64,000 nucleotides of DNA, from the NCBI RefSeq assembly GCF_026210795.1, contig NC_089448.1, forward strand, positions 2,542,001 through 2,606,000, read 5' to 3'. The notes below the pieces were generated by a model. That model was not told where the DNA came from. It did not search any database and saw only the letters and a program-made list of their open reading frames with translations. The stretch is from Rhizophagus irregularis (lineage: Eukaryota > Glomeromycota > Glomeromycetes > Glomerales > Glomeraceae). The first letter of the stretch is position 1; every line of letters starts with the position of its first letter. Of the stretch, positions 35,466 through 47,362 are shown in pieces. Both the position numbers and the translations under genes were made by a program.

Positions 35466-35479
35466 TTTTTTTTTTTTTT
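35466..35479 (+). terminator. Pol III T-run after tRNA-Gly copy 1
   Basis: An uninterrupted T-run about 12 nt downstream of the tRNA 3' end. Confidence 0.7.
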
Positions 35480-35647
35480 GAGTTTTAAAAGTTCTCCGTC
35501 TGAGTTAGTTCAGCTTACCTTTTCTAAAACTAACTGAGTTGTTTGATTAACAAAAGATTACCATGGCAATTTATTTCAACCATCCTCACCAGCGGAATAT
35601 CTTTAAAATGTATAATTATTAATAATTTGAGCTCTATTAGCAATTGA

Positions 35648-35718
35648 GCATGCTTGGTTTAGTGGTATAATTCGCGCCTGCCACGCGCGAGACCCGAGTT
35701 CGATTCTCGGAGCATGCA
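35648..35718 (+). tRNA. tRNA-Gly(GCC), copy 2
   Basis: Identical over all 71 nt to the copy at 35384-35454, and starts 264 bp downstream of the start of copy 1. The flanking sequences differ, so the pair is not a recent block duplication, or only the tRNA has stayed homogeneous. It is followed by a T-run at about 35728-35739. Confidence 0.95.
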
Positions 35719-35727
35719 ATTAAATTC

Positions 35728-35739
35728 TCTTTTTTTTTT
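35728..35739 (+). terminator. Pol III T-run after tRNA-Gly copy 2
   Basis: A poly-T stretch about 10 nt after the second tRNA. Confidence 0.7.
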
Positions 35740-37022
35740 TTATCCCATTTCCCCGAGAAATTTCTATGGAAATTTCCCACCTTTTATATATAAATTATAT
35801 GTAACTTATGATTTCTTTTTTGTAAGGTCAAACAAATATATTTCTTTTTAAAGAATGATGGCACGATAGAAGTTTTTTATGTAACATTTTTGAAACTTTA
35901 TTTTTTTTTTCATAAATAATGTAAAAATTGTGACATTGACATGCGGTGACTTTATTACTGTAAAAAGTATGTACTATTACTTTTAGACTTTGACCCCCAA
36001 AAAATTTTTTTTTTGTTCTAAAAAAAATTTCAAACAATTCAAACAATTGCGAAATAACGAACTTTTTATAAAATCAAAATAAGGGTTTGTTTCATTGTTT
36101 AAACAAGGAAGGTTAAATAATAGATCCGCATAGAGAAAAAAAATGGAATTTACTAATTTTACTGAATAAATATAGCGGGTAATACGGAAAGAAATTTCGC
36201 AGTATTACAATATTTTATACCATTATTTAAATGGTTTGTAATTTTATCGATTTTATCATTACACGAGATCTATTTAAATAGAATGACACAAAAAATTCTT
36301 TATCGAACTGATCTTATTTTAGTTTAGAAGATTTGATAGAAAGTCAGAATCGCATCATTACGTTAAAAGGAAATATGGATATTTTGTATAATAATCGTTA
36401 AAAAGAAAATGTCTTTAATTTAAGAAATTATATTCAAGTATTTAAAACTTTAAAATCATAGAAAAAGAAGACCAAAACGTCAAAATTCGTACGTTTTTCA
36501 TAGAATTAGAAAAGGAAATTATTTGTCGTACGTAGAAGGGAATTACCTCAGTATGACAAAATTGGGAACAACTGAAAAAAAACAAGGAGTTTTACTTCGA
36601 GAATAAAAAAAATTCATATTATTTCATAAATGTGATTTTCACACACTATACATTTGTGGTTTAGTTTGTTGATGAAATATTTTCCTAATAAATATAATTT
36701 CTTAACTTTGTATTGGGAAACTTATAACCTTTTTGACTTTTTTGGGATTTGTAGTCTACTTGGAGTGATATATTGTGATAATGTCGCCATGATGATCGGT
36801 CAACCCCTAAAACGTTTTTCAACCTCGAAATTTTTTTTAAACGAAAATCTAAACCTGAATCGCTTCTTAAAATTTCCTTAATTTCTTTTTATTCGATATC
36901 CCTAATTCTTTAAATGTTTATTTGTTTGTATAAAATCAAGGAATAAAAGTGTTGTGACGCGTTCATTTTACTTTTAAGCTTTGATCGATCTATAAACTTT
37001 ACAGTCAAGAAGCCATTTAAAT
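35740..37022. other. No gene seen
   Basis: AT-rich intergenic DNA ahead of the channel gene. The frames at 35828-36046 (-) and 36654-36881 (+) show no recognisable protein features. Confidence 0.5.
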
Positions 37023-40000
37023 ATGGCTACGATTGAGACTGCATACTATAATTCTACTTATTTGGGTTTGGGAACTCAATTAGGAATATCAGTCTCCATT
37101 TCTATATATTGTTTATTACAATTTGAATGGAATAGAAGGAAAAAATCTATGCAGTATCTATATACTCCTAGGACAAGATTAGCAAAGTGAGTTTATTTCT
37201 TTTCTTTCTTTATAGGGTCTCTTAACCAGAACCTGACTTTCAATGATTTTTTATTACAGAAATGCTTCACCACCAATACCACCAGGTTTATTTTCGTGGA
37301 TAAGGGCAACTATATTTTTAAAGGATGATTTTTATTTAAAAAATGTTGGACTTGATGCGTTAATGCATATTAGATTTCTTAAGATGGCATTTCAATTTGT
37401 ATTGTTTAATGCTATTATTGTTGGTTCGATTCTAATACCAATAAATTATACCGCGTCTCCTAAAGAGAAGGAAGTACCAAGAATCTCTCTTAGTAATGTT
37501 GATCCTTCAAATATTACTATTTTATGGGCTCATGTTGCATGTACATATATAGTGAGCCTTAGTTGGATGTATCTCTTATACACAAATTATTGTGATTATA
37601 TGAAATTATATCAAAAACATCTTTTAGATAAGATTTTAAATGGTTCAATAACCGAACGAACCGTTATGATATCTAGAATTCCTAAAGATTTAAGATTTGA
37701 AGAAGAACTTCAAAAGTTTATTAGTAATCTTGGATTAGGTGAAGTAGAGTCTGTTAGAATGGTAAGACTTACTGGAAAATTAGATCGAAGAATTTCAAGG
37801 AGAGAAAGTGCTCTTATGTCATTAGAAAAGGCACATATTCAACTTGCAAAGAATGTTTGTTATGCTATAAAAAGGAGGAGATTACTTGGAACTGGATTTT
37901 GGGCAAGATTATTTGGTTATAATAATAATGATATAAACAGTTTTAATCTTGAAACAGGTGAAGGAAGAGATAATCAAAGAATTCACAGTCTTGTTGACCG
38001 TTTAGATCCTCGTAAGAGACGACGTACAAATACGAATGAATCCATATCAGAGAATAATAATGAGAGTACAATTAGACATTCTAAATTTCCCACATCTGAA
38101 ACTTTTTCAAGTAATGATTTAATGGATCGTGAAGATGGTTACGGACGTCAATTCTTAATATGGAATGCTCTTCGTCATCTATCAAGGAATGTGATAGATA
38201 TATATCAACCAACTCATAGGAAAGGTTTTTTTGGAGATAAAGAAATTTCTATTGATACTTTTTTAAAGAAATTTAATTATCTTGATCGCCGTATTGCCGA
38301 ATTACGTTCAAAATCAATTCAAGGACCTCCTTATAAAGCTACAAGTACAGGATTTGTCACATTTAAAGATCATATTAGCGCGCAGTTATGTGCTCAAAGC
38401 ATAATGAGCTCAGAACCCCATACCTGTACTACACAAATGGCTCCTGAACCAAGAGACATTCTTTGGGATAACTTAACAAAGGATTTTAGAGAAAAGTTAG
38501 TTCGTTATCTAGTCGTAAATGCTTGTGTCTGGTGAGTTAATTTATTTGTACCTAATAATTAATTCATTATTTAAGTATATTTAACCTAGTCTTTCTTTTT
38601 CTTAGGGCGTTGATAATATTTTGGCTTTTCCCAATTGTTGCCTTTCTTACTCTTACGACCATTGATTCACTTTCTAGTAAAATAAAATTTTTAGGTCCGT
38701 TCTTAGATACAACACCCATTATAAGAACTATGCTTCAAAATGTGTTACCAACAGTATTAGTTACATTCTTTATGTCATTTTTGCCTTGGATTTTGATGGG
38801 TTTGTCATAAAATTTAAAATTTTCTTTTTCATTCCTTTTCTAACGATGTGTAAATAAACTTATTATTGATTTAATTTATAGAATTATCAAAACAAGAAGC
38901 TTTTCCTTCATACTCAGAACTTGAAAAAGCTGTTTTAACACGATATTATTATTTTAGTATTTTCAATGTGTTCATTGTATTCTTATTGGGTACCACATTT
39001 TTATCATCTATTTTTGATGTACTTCAACAACCAACATCTATACTTGAAGTTTTAGCAAATGCATTGCCTAAGGTAAGAATCCATAATTTAAATATATTTA
39101 ATGACAGATCATTTTTTTTATGTAAATTTTTTTTTTATTAGGGTGCCACGTTTTTCATAAGTTATATCATATTTAATACTTGTACTCATGGGCTTGAACT
39201 TGTTCAAGTTGGATCACAATTATTTCTTCACATCATTCTTACTTCCCGATTTATAGCAACAACTCCCCGCATGCTTCAACGTGTGACACATCCTTGGTCT
39301 TTTCCATATTATTATTATTACCCGAATCATATTTTAGTTTTTGTTATTACGGTCACTTACTCCGTGATTAATCCTTTAATTTTAGTGTTTTCTGTTTTAT
39401 ATTATGGCTTTGCACTAGTTGTGTTCAAACATCAATTTGCATATTGCTATGTACGTCGATATGAGGCAGGTGGAAATTTTTATCGACGTGTTTTTCGTTA
39501 CACCACAGATGGTTTGATCATATTTCAACTCACTATAATTGGTGTGATTTGGTTGCGTAAAGCAATTGTGTCAGGTGCCATATTAGTACCTCTCTTGATT
39601 GGTACGGGGTATTTCAAATATTATTGTTATAAAACATTTTATTCTAGAACGCATTATTTAGCTTTGGATTCTCGCTTGTCAGTACAAAATAGTCAGCAGA
39701 ATGAACAAAGCGGTCAAAGTGATCAAGGAGATATTAATATAAATGAAAATGAGCGTATTGTGCCTTCTAATTTACCTGAATCATCTCATACTGAAAAAGA
39801 ATCGGATTTGTTAATTAAAGGAGAGGCTAACACGATTGGTGCTGCAAATAACAATAATAAAAATGATGATATAATATTTAAGAAACTTAACACAAATAAT
39901 GGATTTAGCGAATTAGCAGAAAAGAATAGTATAGAAAGTGATACTAGTACGAAAATAGCTTCCACAAAAACCAATGGAATTATTATAAAAGATAACGTTG

Positions 40001-40953
40001 AAAATAATAGTCAAAATGGAGATGATGATAAAAAATCACACAATTCTATTGAGATAGTTAGAATATCTACAGAAAAATCACGTAATAGTTCAGAGAAATA
40101 TCACCACGGACAAGAATCAGTTTCAATATCACTGAGTGAACAAAATGAAGGGAGCGTGAGTGTTAAAGATAATCATGTTTCTTCTGCAACTAGTGATACT
40201 TTAATAAATTCAGCTTATAATTCAAGTAATAATAATATGTTAATTAAACCACAAAGAGTATCATCAATTCAAGGAACTGAGGATAATAATAATGATTATG
40301 ATAATAATTTAAGTTCAAGTAAAAAACCACATATAAAATTTAAAAAAGGAAATAATAAATTGACAATAATTCCTCCAGAAAATAGAAATAATCTCCTTGA
40401 CAAACCAATGACAGCTTCACCTATTGAAAATTTACGAAGCGGACATGCTCAACGTTTACCTTCAGCAGGAAATTTAAGATCTTATCATCCAGCACATTTT
40501 ACACATGACCCAAATTTTAAAGTAATTCAAGACGAAACATCAACATATCAAACTTATACACATCCAAATCTCATTAAAGCATTAAATCGTAAACTTTGGT
40601 TACCGCGTAATCCTCTAAAGAAAATTTGCGTAGAAGATAATGTCGAATTAAGTAAAGCATTGACATCTAGTGAGGGAGGAAATGGATATGTTGGATATTG
40701 GGGCGGTAATTCGCAATATTTGGGTGAAGCAAAAGTTAGCGCTTATGGAAATCATGAATTTCCTTCAAAATTATTTATACACGTACGAGAGCCAACGAAT
40801 GAAGGAAGAGGAGTTGGAGAGGAAGGAGAAGGAGAAAACAAACCCTCGCAACATGAGGAATCAGAAATTTCATTTAATCCACTTTCACCTGAAGATGATC
40901 GTTTAAATGAATTTACGGCACCTGATGAATTATCAAGTGGAGAAGAATATTAA
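37023..40953 (+). CDS. CSC1/OSCA/TMEM63-type cation channel (DUF221, RSN1/PHM7-like)
   Basis: Five exons (37023-37186, 37260-38531, 38606-38799, 38882-39072, 39142-40953) join in phase to 1210 residues. The N-terminus has the family's first membrane helix and the YTPRTRLAK stretch, followed by PPGLFSWIRATIFLKDDFYL. Two more helices precede a large cytosolic region (about 120-430) with the family's TVMISRIPKDLR element and GFVTFKDHISAQLCAQ. The helical pore domain follows at about 460-770 (LPTVLVTFFMSFLPWILM; FFISYIIFNTCTHGLELVQ). A long Asn/Ser-rich cytosolic tail occupies about 780-1210. Relatives are plasma or internal membrane osmosensitive calcium-permeable channels. The reading frame is intact throughout, and exon 3 ends at a GTTTGT donor. 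Confidence 0.92.
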
Positions 40954-42214
40954 TTATCTTTATTTATAGAATTATTTATATATAGTATTATTATTTATTA
41001 TTATTCAGATGACAAAAGACAATGGAAAATAAGAAAAAATTAATATTTAATTTATTTAATTTTTTACTACTACTATTATTATTATTTATTGAAAAAAAAA
41101 ACTTTGATTTTTTTGATTGTAATATAGTAAATTTTTTATTTATAATTAGATATTGGACTTTACTAATTTTTTTTTTCGTTCTTTGTAGTATAATAAAAAA
41201 ATTTCGATTTTAAACCGAAAATTCGATTTTTTTTTGTTTATTGATGGTAAGCGCAATAGCAGTAACACATGAAAAATTTAAGCTATCCAAATTAATCTAT
41301 CCAAAAATATTATGTGGCTACGCTATATATTTAAATTAAGAAATAATGATTTCCAAACGTGAGTGCATGAAAGGCTATTCCATTCCTGACAAAATTAAGG
41401 TCTTGGCATCCCATGTATTTCAATATTTTTGAATTATTGTGTAATTAATATTATTAAAATAATTGAAATAATATACTCAAAATGTCGCGTAACATTAGTG
41501 AAGTGAACATAAAAATGTCTCATTAAATTATTTAATAAAGCTGTACATTTTGTTATATTGATCAAATTTCTGCGGGTAAAATCAATCACATATCCCTATT
41601 TCCCTAGAATATACTATTTATAATTCGAATAATAAAAAATGCAACAATGTATGTGCGTATGATGCACCACTCTAAGTCGTATCTTTGAATCCTGCGGATG
41701 AGGAACAAGATCAGTGGAATAAGATGTTAAAAAAAAAAAGAAACGAGCCAATGAGTTTTGGTTTATTTATATATATATAAATTGTTTATTTATAACTTTT
41801 GCGTTTGTTGTGTAATTTTTCCAATTTGATCAGTTTCTAACAAACCTGCAAAACAATTACTAAATTTATGTATTTATTTTTTCCAATTATGTATCGTGAG
41901 ACATGGCTTGTAAGAATCGATCCTTTCCCGTGATGTAACAGTAATATGAAACGTACATCAAATTCTATTATTATTACAACGACAACAATAAAAAAAATTT
42001 CTTACAAGTAAAAAAATCTGGTAATATTATGATAGTTATACTGAATACTGTAGTGATTAAATAATACATGAATAAATAACGCATAAATGAAAATGATTAT
42101 ATATACTAGTCTTTTCCCACATCAAAAAATGAACTTTTTTTTTTTTCCTACCCTTGTTAATTGATTTAACAAAAAACAATTATTTTCAGGAATATTGATA
42201 CATAAAAAAAAAAA
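40954..42214. other. Intergenic, no gene seen
   Basis: AT-rich region between two same-strand channel genes; it should include the CSC1-like terminator and the P2X promoter. No motif I can defend. Confidence 0.45.
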
Positions 42215-44117
42215 ATGAAGAAATACGATTTGGATGAACTTTTTGCGTAAGTAATTCAATTCTAATTTCTTTTTAATAATAATAATTAATACTAATATTA
42301 ATTTTCTATCTTATTTTTTTTTAGGTACGAGACTTTTAAGATTGTCAAAGTTAAAGAGTATGTACAAAATAATAAATAATCAATCTTTTTTTTTAAATTA
42401 TTTATGATTAAATTTTGGTCTTTAAAATTATTAGTCGAAGATTAGGTATTCTTTATCGAGTATTTCAAGTTGCTATTTTAGCATATATATTATTTACTAT
42501 CTTCAATGATGAATCATATTTGAAAAAGGTACGTATCTCGCGAAATTTCAACCCATAATAACACTCATTATTAATCATTTTACGTATTTTGAATATAGGA
42601 ACCTCCGATTCCTGGTGCAATAAGAATAACTTTACAAGCACCAAATACATTTACGAATCAACCATATTGTACAGGGGGTGATTTACCTTGTGTATATTGG
42701 GGAGCCAATGAAATACAATATCCGAGTGACGGAGCAGGTTTCGCTTTTTTTACTACAAGGGCAACAGTGACAAGCTATCCACCAGGAACATGTAATTTTC
42801 TTACAGCATCATCACCAAACGATCCTTGTGTTTTTAATCCTATTACCAATCCCAGTAATGTTATAGTTCCTAAATCTTATATTGGTGATATTGAAAGTCA
42901 TACCGTAAGTATAAGATAAACTTAATGTGAAAAAATAAATATTGTCAATCTTGATAATAAATAGCTTAAATATGTTAGGTTATGATTGAACATTCCATTA
43001 GAGGAAAGGTTAATTCTATTTCGCTTCGTAATGGAGTTATGGATGGTGTACTTAAAGATAGTAATGGTAATACCATTAAAAGAATCAGTAACGCTACAAG
43101 AGTAAGGAAAATATATTTTTTTTCCATCCTCTGTAATGTGCCACATTTTATAATTGACTTATATTTCTTTTTTACAGACTCTGACGGACCCGAAAGCCAA
43201 CGGTGACATTTTCACCGTAAAAGAACTCTTAGACGCCGCAGGTTCGCTTAAATTGTGTTACTTGTATTATTATTATTAATTATTTTAAAGTTTCTATTAA
43301 CTTTATTTTCTAAAATATATATCATATATGAAAGGCGTGGACTTAGATGGTAAATATCATTTGTTTAAATTCTTTAAAAAGTAAATACGTTTATTTATTT
43401 GTTATTTGTTTATTTATTTAAGGCCCCTCATTTGCTCCTGGTGCGGCCCCGGGTGAAATAAATAGATCTTCTGGTATCGTCATCGTAATTGCGATAGATT
43501 ATGCAAATGTTAAATTAAAGGTATACTTATTTGTTTATTTTTTATTTTATGATTTATGACTTATAATTAACGATATATATATATATATTATCAATAGTTG
43601 GATGAAATTAAATATACATATAGACCACAACTTATTAATGGAGCTGAATATAAAGCAACTGAAAATATTTATAATCCCGATGGTTCTTACACAATCAAAG
43701 ATCGTCATGGGTAAATATTTGAACGTAAAAAATTATTTTTGGCAGCCCAATATATTTATTTTTAAGTTTTTTCTTCCCTTTTTTTTTAGAATTCGTTTCG
43801 TATTTCAACAAATTGGACAAATCGGTTCGTTTAATGCTGTCTCTCTGTTAACGAATTTAGTAGCAGCTCTTGCTTTATTCGTAAGTTTGCTTATATTTCC
43901 TTCTTTGCATATGATTCAAATCAAATAATAATTTTGTTTTTTTGATAAACAGAAAGTTGCAACGACTCTTGTAGAATTATTAATGTTGCATGTTTTACCT
44001 CAAAAGGAACATTATGGAACCTTTAAATACGAAGAAACTCACGATTTTGGTGATTTTCGTAAGGGTATTTTATCAAGGGAAAAGGAAAATAATGGCGAAG
44101 TTTCCGCTCAACCTTAA
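42215..44117 (+). CDS. P2X-type ATP-gated cation channel
   Basis: Eleven exons (42215-42246, 42325-42357, 42435-42528, 42599-42904, 42979-43101, 43178-43241, 43335-43349, 43423-43520, 43598-43710, 43790-43880, 43953-44117) give 377 residues, normal P2X length. The N-terminus holds the Tyr-x-Thr-x-Lys motif (YETFKIVKVKDRRLG) before helix 1 (about 30-47). The ectodomain has four cysteines. The GIRFVFQQIGQIGSFN stretch, the P2X signature before the pore helix, is at about 290, and helix 2 (SLLTNLVAALALF) follows. A Tyr-x-x-x-Lys trafficking motif (YGTFK) lies in the C-tail. The vertebrate ATP-binding lysine pair after helix 1 is not evident. Exon 7 (15 nt) can be skipped without frame change. 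Confidence 0.9.
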
Positions 44118-44594
44118 AAAAATACATAAAAGCCTTATTAGTAAAAAAATTTCGTTTCTGTTAAAATTTTTATTTAATTAATTTAATATTTAAAATAGAT
44201 TTAGTAATTTTAAAAAAATTGATTTTAGCAACCCTGCAATATCTGTATTAAGAAAAGATATTTAATAAAAAAATAAATTTACTTGAATGAATTTTGTTAT
44301 TTTAATACATATATATAAATATAAATAACAAAAATGTAAATACAAAGAAAAAAAAAATATTACATAAAAATGAATTTGATTTACAAAAATAAAAGTTTGT
44401 TGAATATATGAAAAAATACAAAATATGTTATGATTTATAAAAATTCCTAATTATAGATGATGAATAATAATAATAAATAATAATGATTTTTTTTTAAAAC
44501 TTCTACAATAACTTCTCCTTCAAAAAATAACCAAAAAAAAGTATATACAAACAAAAATAAAATTACACATCTTTATACTTCACGTCATTATCAA
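44118..44594. other. Convergent 3' intergenic region
   Basis: It lies between the stops of the P2X (+) and RhoGAP (-) genes; AT-rich, with homopolymers that could serve as polyadenylation signals for both. No gene. Confidence 0.5.
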
Positions 44595-47059
44595 TCAACT
44601 CATTCCATTAAATTTTAAAATTTGATCACGAACTTTATTTTTACCAACCAAATTTTCTATATCCTTTTCATCATGAATAGTCGTGTCATCATCAACAACG
44701 ACATTTGATGGTTCAGTTGTATTAATATTTGATAAAAATATTTTTTTCCATTTTTCTGTTTCTTCTAAGCTTGGTCTCTTTCTTACCCACGCAGCTGTTG
44801 CTCTACTTTTATCGCCTCCAACTCCATTATGATGTAACACCCAATTTGGTCTTGGAGATAAGTTTAATACTCCCGAGTTTTTTATCCCATGGTTATCCAG
44901 GTAATCGAATGTCATAAAAGATGAATTATCACTTGTTTTCTTTTCTAGTTCTTCTTCTGATGAATCAGATGAGTATTCAATAGCTGTAAAAGGTACATCT
45001 CTTAAACCCGTAGACCTAGAGCGCATACGAAAAGAAGGTTTTGATGATGAGGACGAAGATGATGTTTTCGCTGTGTCAATTATATTTACTGTTCGTTGAC
45101 GTTTATCGTGATTAGTTGACGGAAGATCGATGGAAGATAAAAATTCATCACTATTAAAAGGATTATTCGTATCTTTACTATTATAATTAGTTAATGGTGG
45201 TGTTGGAGGCGATGTTATAGATGATGATGATGAAAGAGTCGGTGAAATAGTTGCAATTGTAGAATTGTTTGTCGTGTGATTTTTTACAGAATCGTTTTGA
45301 TTTTCAGTGTCCCTATTTACATATAAACCAATAATAGATGATGATGATGATGAAGGATATGAATGATTTGAAGAACGATTATTAACATGTTCTGCATCAA
45401 GACTTAATAAATCGTCAAAACTTCTTGAAAATTCGCCTGATATATTTGTCTTGTGATATACTTCTGGTGCTAGCCTTTCTTTAGCTTCTTGCTCCTTTTT
45501 TTCTTCTTCAAGCATTTCATCTTCGGTTTTACATCCAATCTCAAAAACTACGTCAATATGTTCTACCAAAGTTTTAAATAAGATTGAACCTATTCCTAAA
45601 CTAGGACAAAAAACTACTCCAAGGTTACTAATATTCATTTTGTTTATTTCACTTTTTCTATTTACAAGAGAAAGATGCGAACAAAGAGCTCGCAAAAGAT
45701 AAAAATTTTGAGGGGGTAAACGTGAAACAATACTAGAAAGAGCCTTTGGCAACTTGTCTGGAACTACTGTTGGTGCTGATATAGTAGGAGTTGGAGTTGT
45801 TGTAGGTTGTGCGACTACAGCTGAATTTGTATGGTTTGCTACACATGTATTGAATTCTGGTAATAAAACATCCGTTAATATAGGTTCAGGTACTACAAAT
45901 TAGAGGACATTAATTTAGAATATTACTTATAATATCATTATTAGAACATTATTTACTACGTACACTCTCTTATATACATCTTTAAAAGTGTTGCTACCAC
46001 ATGTGGATCTTTGGCCGAACTTTGTAAAAAATTCAAATCCGCGCCTAATTACAAACAAAATAGATGATATTATTTACAATTACAATTACAACATAAATTA
46101 ATAAATAATTAAATTGCATACCGGAATCAAAGATATTTTTCATCCGCGCAACTGTCAACGTACTTCCTGGTATTCTATTAACATTATAAATTAATAAATG
46201 TAATTACACATGATTCAGAAATAGAAAATTTAAAGCATACCGATATAAACCAATTTCCTCCAAACCTAAAAAATGAAATATAACAGAATAAGTTAATATT
46301 TAAATTATCCAAATATACCACATACTTCCATGGAATTATATTTGCTTACCATAAATATCTAAAAATTCGATACATCTCACCATTACTGCCGGTAACCAGT
46401 ACCTGGATGGATCATTTTCAATATCTTTTTCTATGCGTGTTAGTCTAACAGCTGTGATAAGAGGCGCTCCAAAAATATTTATGCCAGCAACATTTTTGGA
46501 ATTTGAATTAGATAACCCGTTAGAAGAAGGTTCTAAATGAAATCAAAAAAGGCTATTTAATGAAAATAATTATATGATAAATGATGAATAATTATTAATT
46601 CAACAGACCTTCTTTCTTTTTTTTCAAGCGCTCAACAACTGCTTCCTTAGCTAAACATCCTAATTCTACAGTTTCGTTACCCATTTCTTGAACAGTAGCG
46701 GTAAATTCTGCTATTTTCTGTGTGATGTTTATATCTTTTAATCGAGAAGTTTGCTCACGGAAACGTTGGAAACTTGGAAATGTTGGGGACTGCAGATTTG
46801 TGGAAGAAGAGGTTGACGCTTGTTCTTGTGTTGAATTTGGATCATTGTTAACATTTTGATTCGTATTTGAGGCACTATTTGCAGTAGTAGAAACACGCCT
46901 AAGACGGCGGATGCTTCCTCGAACAGAGTTAAAGCCATTTCCTAAAGTGTTAGTTGAGTTTGCAGGTGATTCAGAGGATGGCTTTGTTCTAAAAGATAGT
47001 CTCCGTCGAAATGGCTTCGGTGGCGGGACTTTAATATTGTTAGTCTCACTGGAAGACAT
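44595..47059 (-). CDS. RhoGAP-domain protein
   Basis: Six exons (47059-46609, 46532-46350, 46265-46241, 46174-46122, 46044-45964, 45892-44595) join in phase to 696 residues. A basic, Ser-rich N-terminus (1-100) precedes an amphipathic helical segment (about 110-148). The RhoGAP domain spans about 165-420: FGAPLITAV, EEIGLYRIPGS with the arginine finger at R220, LLKMYIRELPEPILT, and KMNISNLGVVFCPSL. The long C-terminal tail (about 425-696) is Ser/Asp/Asn-rich with acidic runs and is probably disordered and phosphorylated. The role is to switch off Rho/Rac/Cdc42-type GTPases; the specific GTPase cannot be read from the sequence. Exon 3 is only 25 nt, and the exon 5 donor was picked because it restores RELPEPILT. 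Confidence 0.88.
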
Positions 47060-47362
47060 TAAATCAGTGTTATAAGGTCAAGTCCAAAATCAATTTCTCC
47101 ATGAGGCTAACAAGTTATATCAAATCTCATTATAGTCATTACAAAGGATTACAGATCAGTGTTACTTCTAAACTTGATAAAGAAATACCAGTTAAATCCG
47201 ATCACGTGGATAACTATTATTCATGGTGGACAATACGATCCTCTTCTATTTATGCAATTTGTCTAATTGTATTTTTATTAATTTATTGATTCAACAATGC
47301 TTAAAGTTTATTTAAACACAATATACTAGAATGATCATAATCATTAATTTAAATTTAATTCT

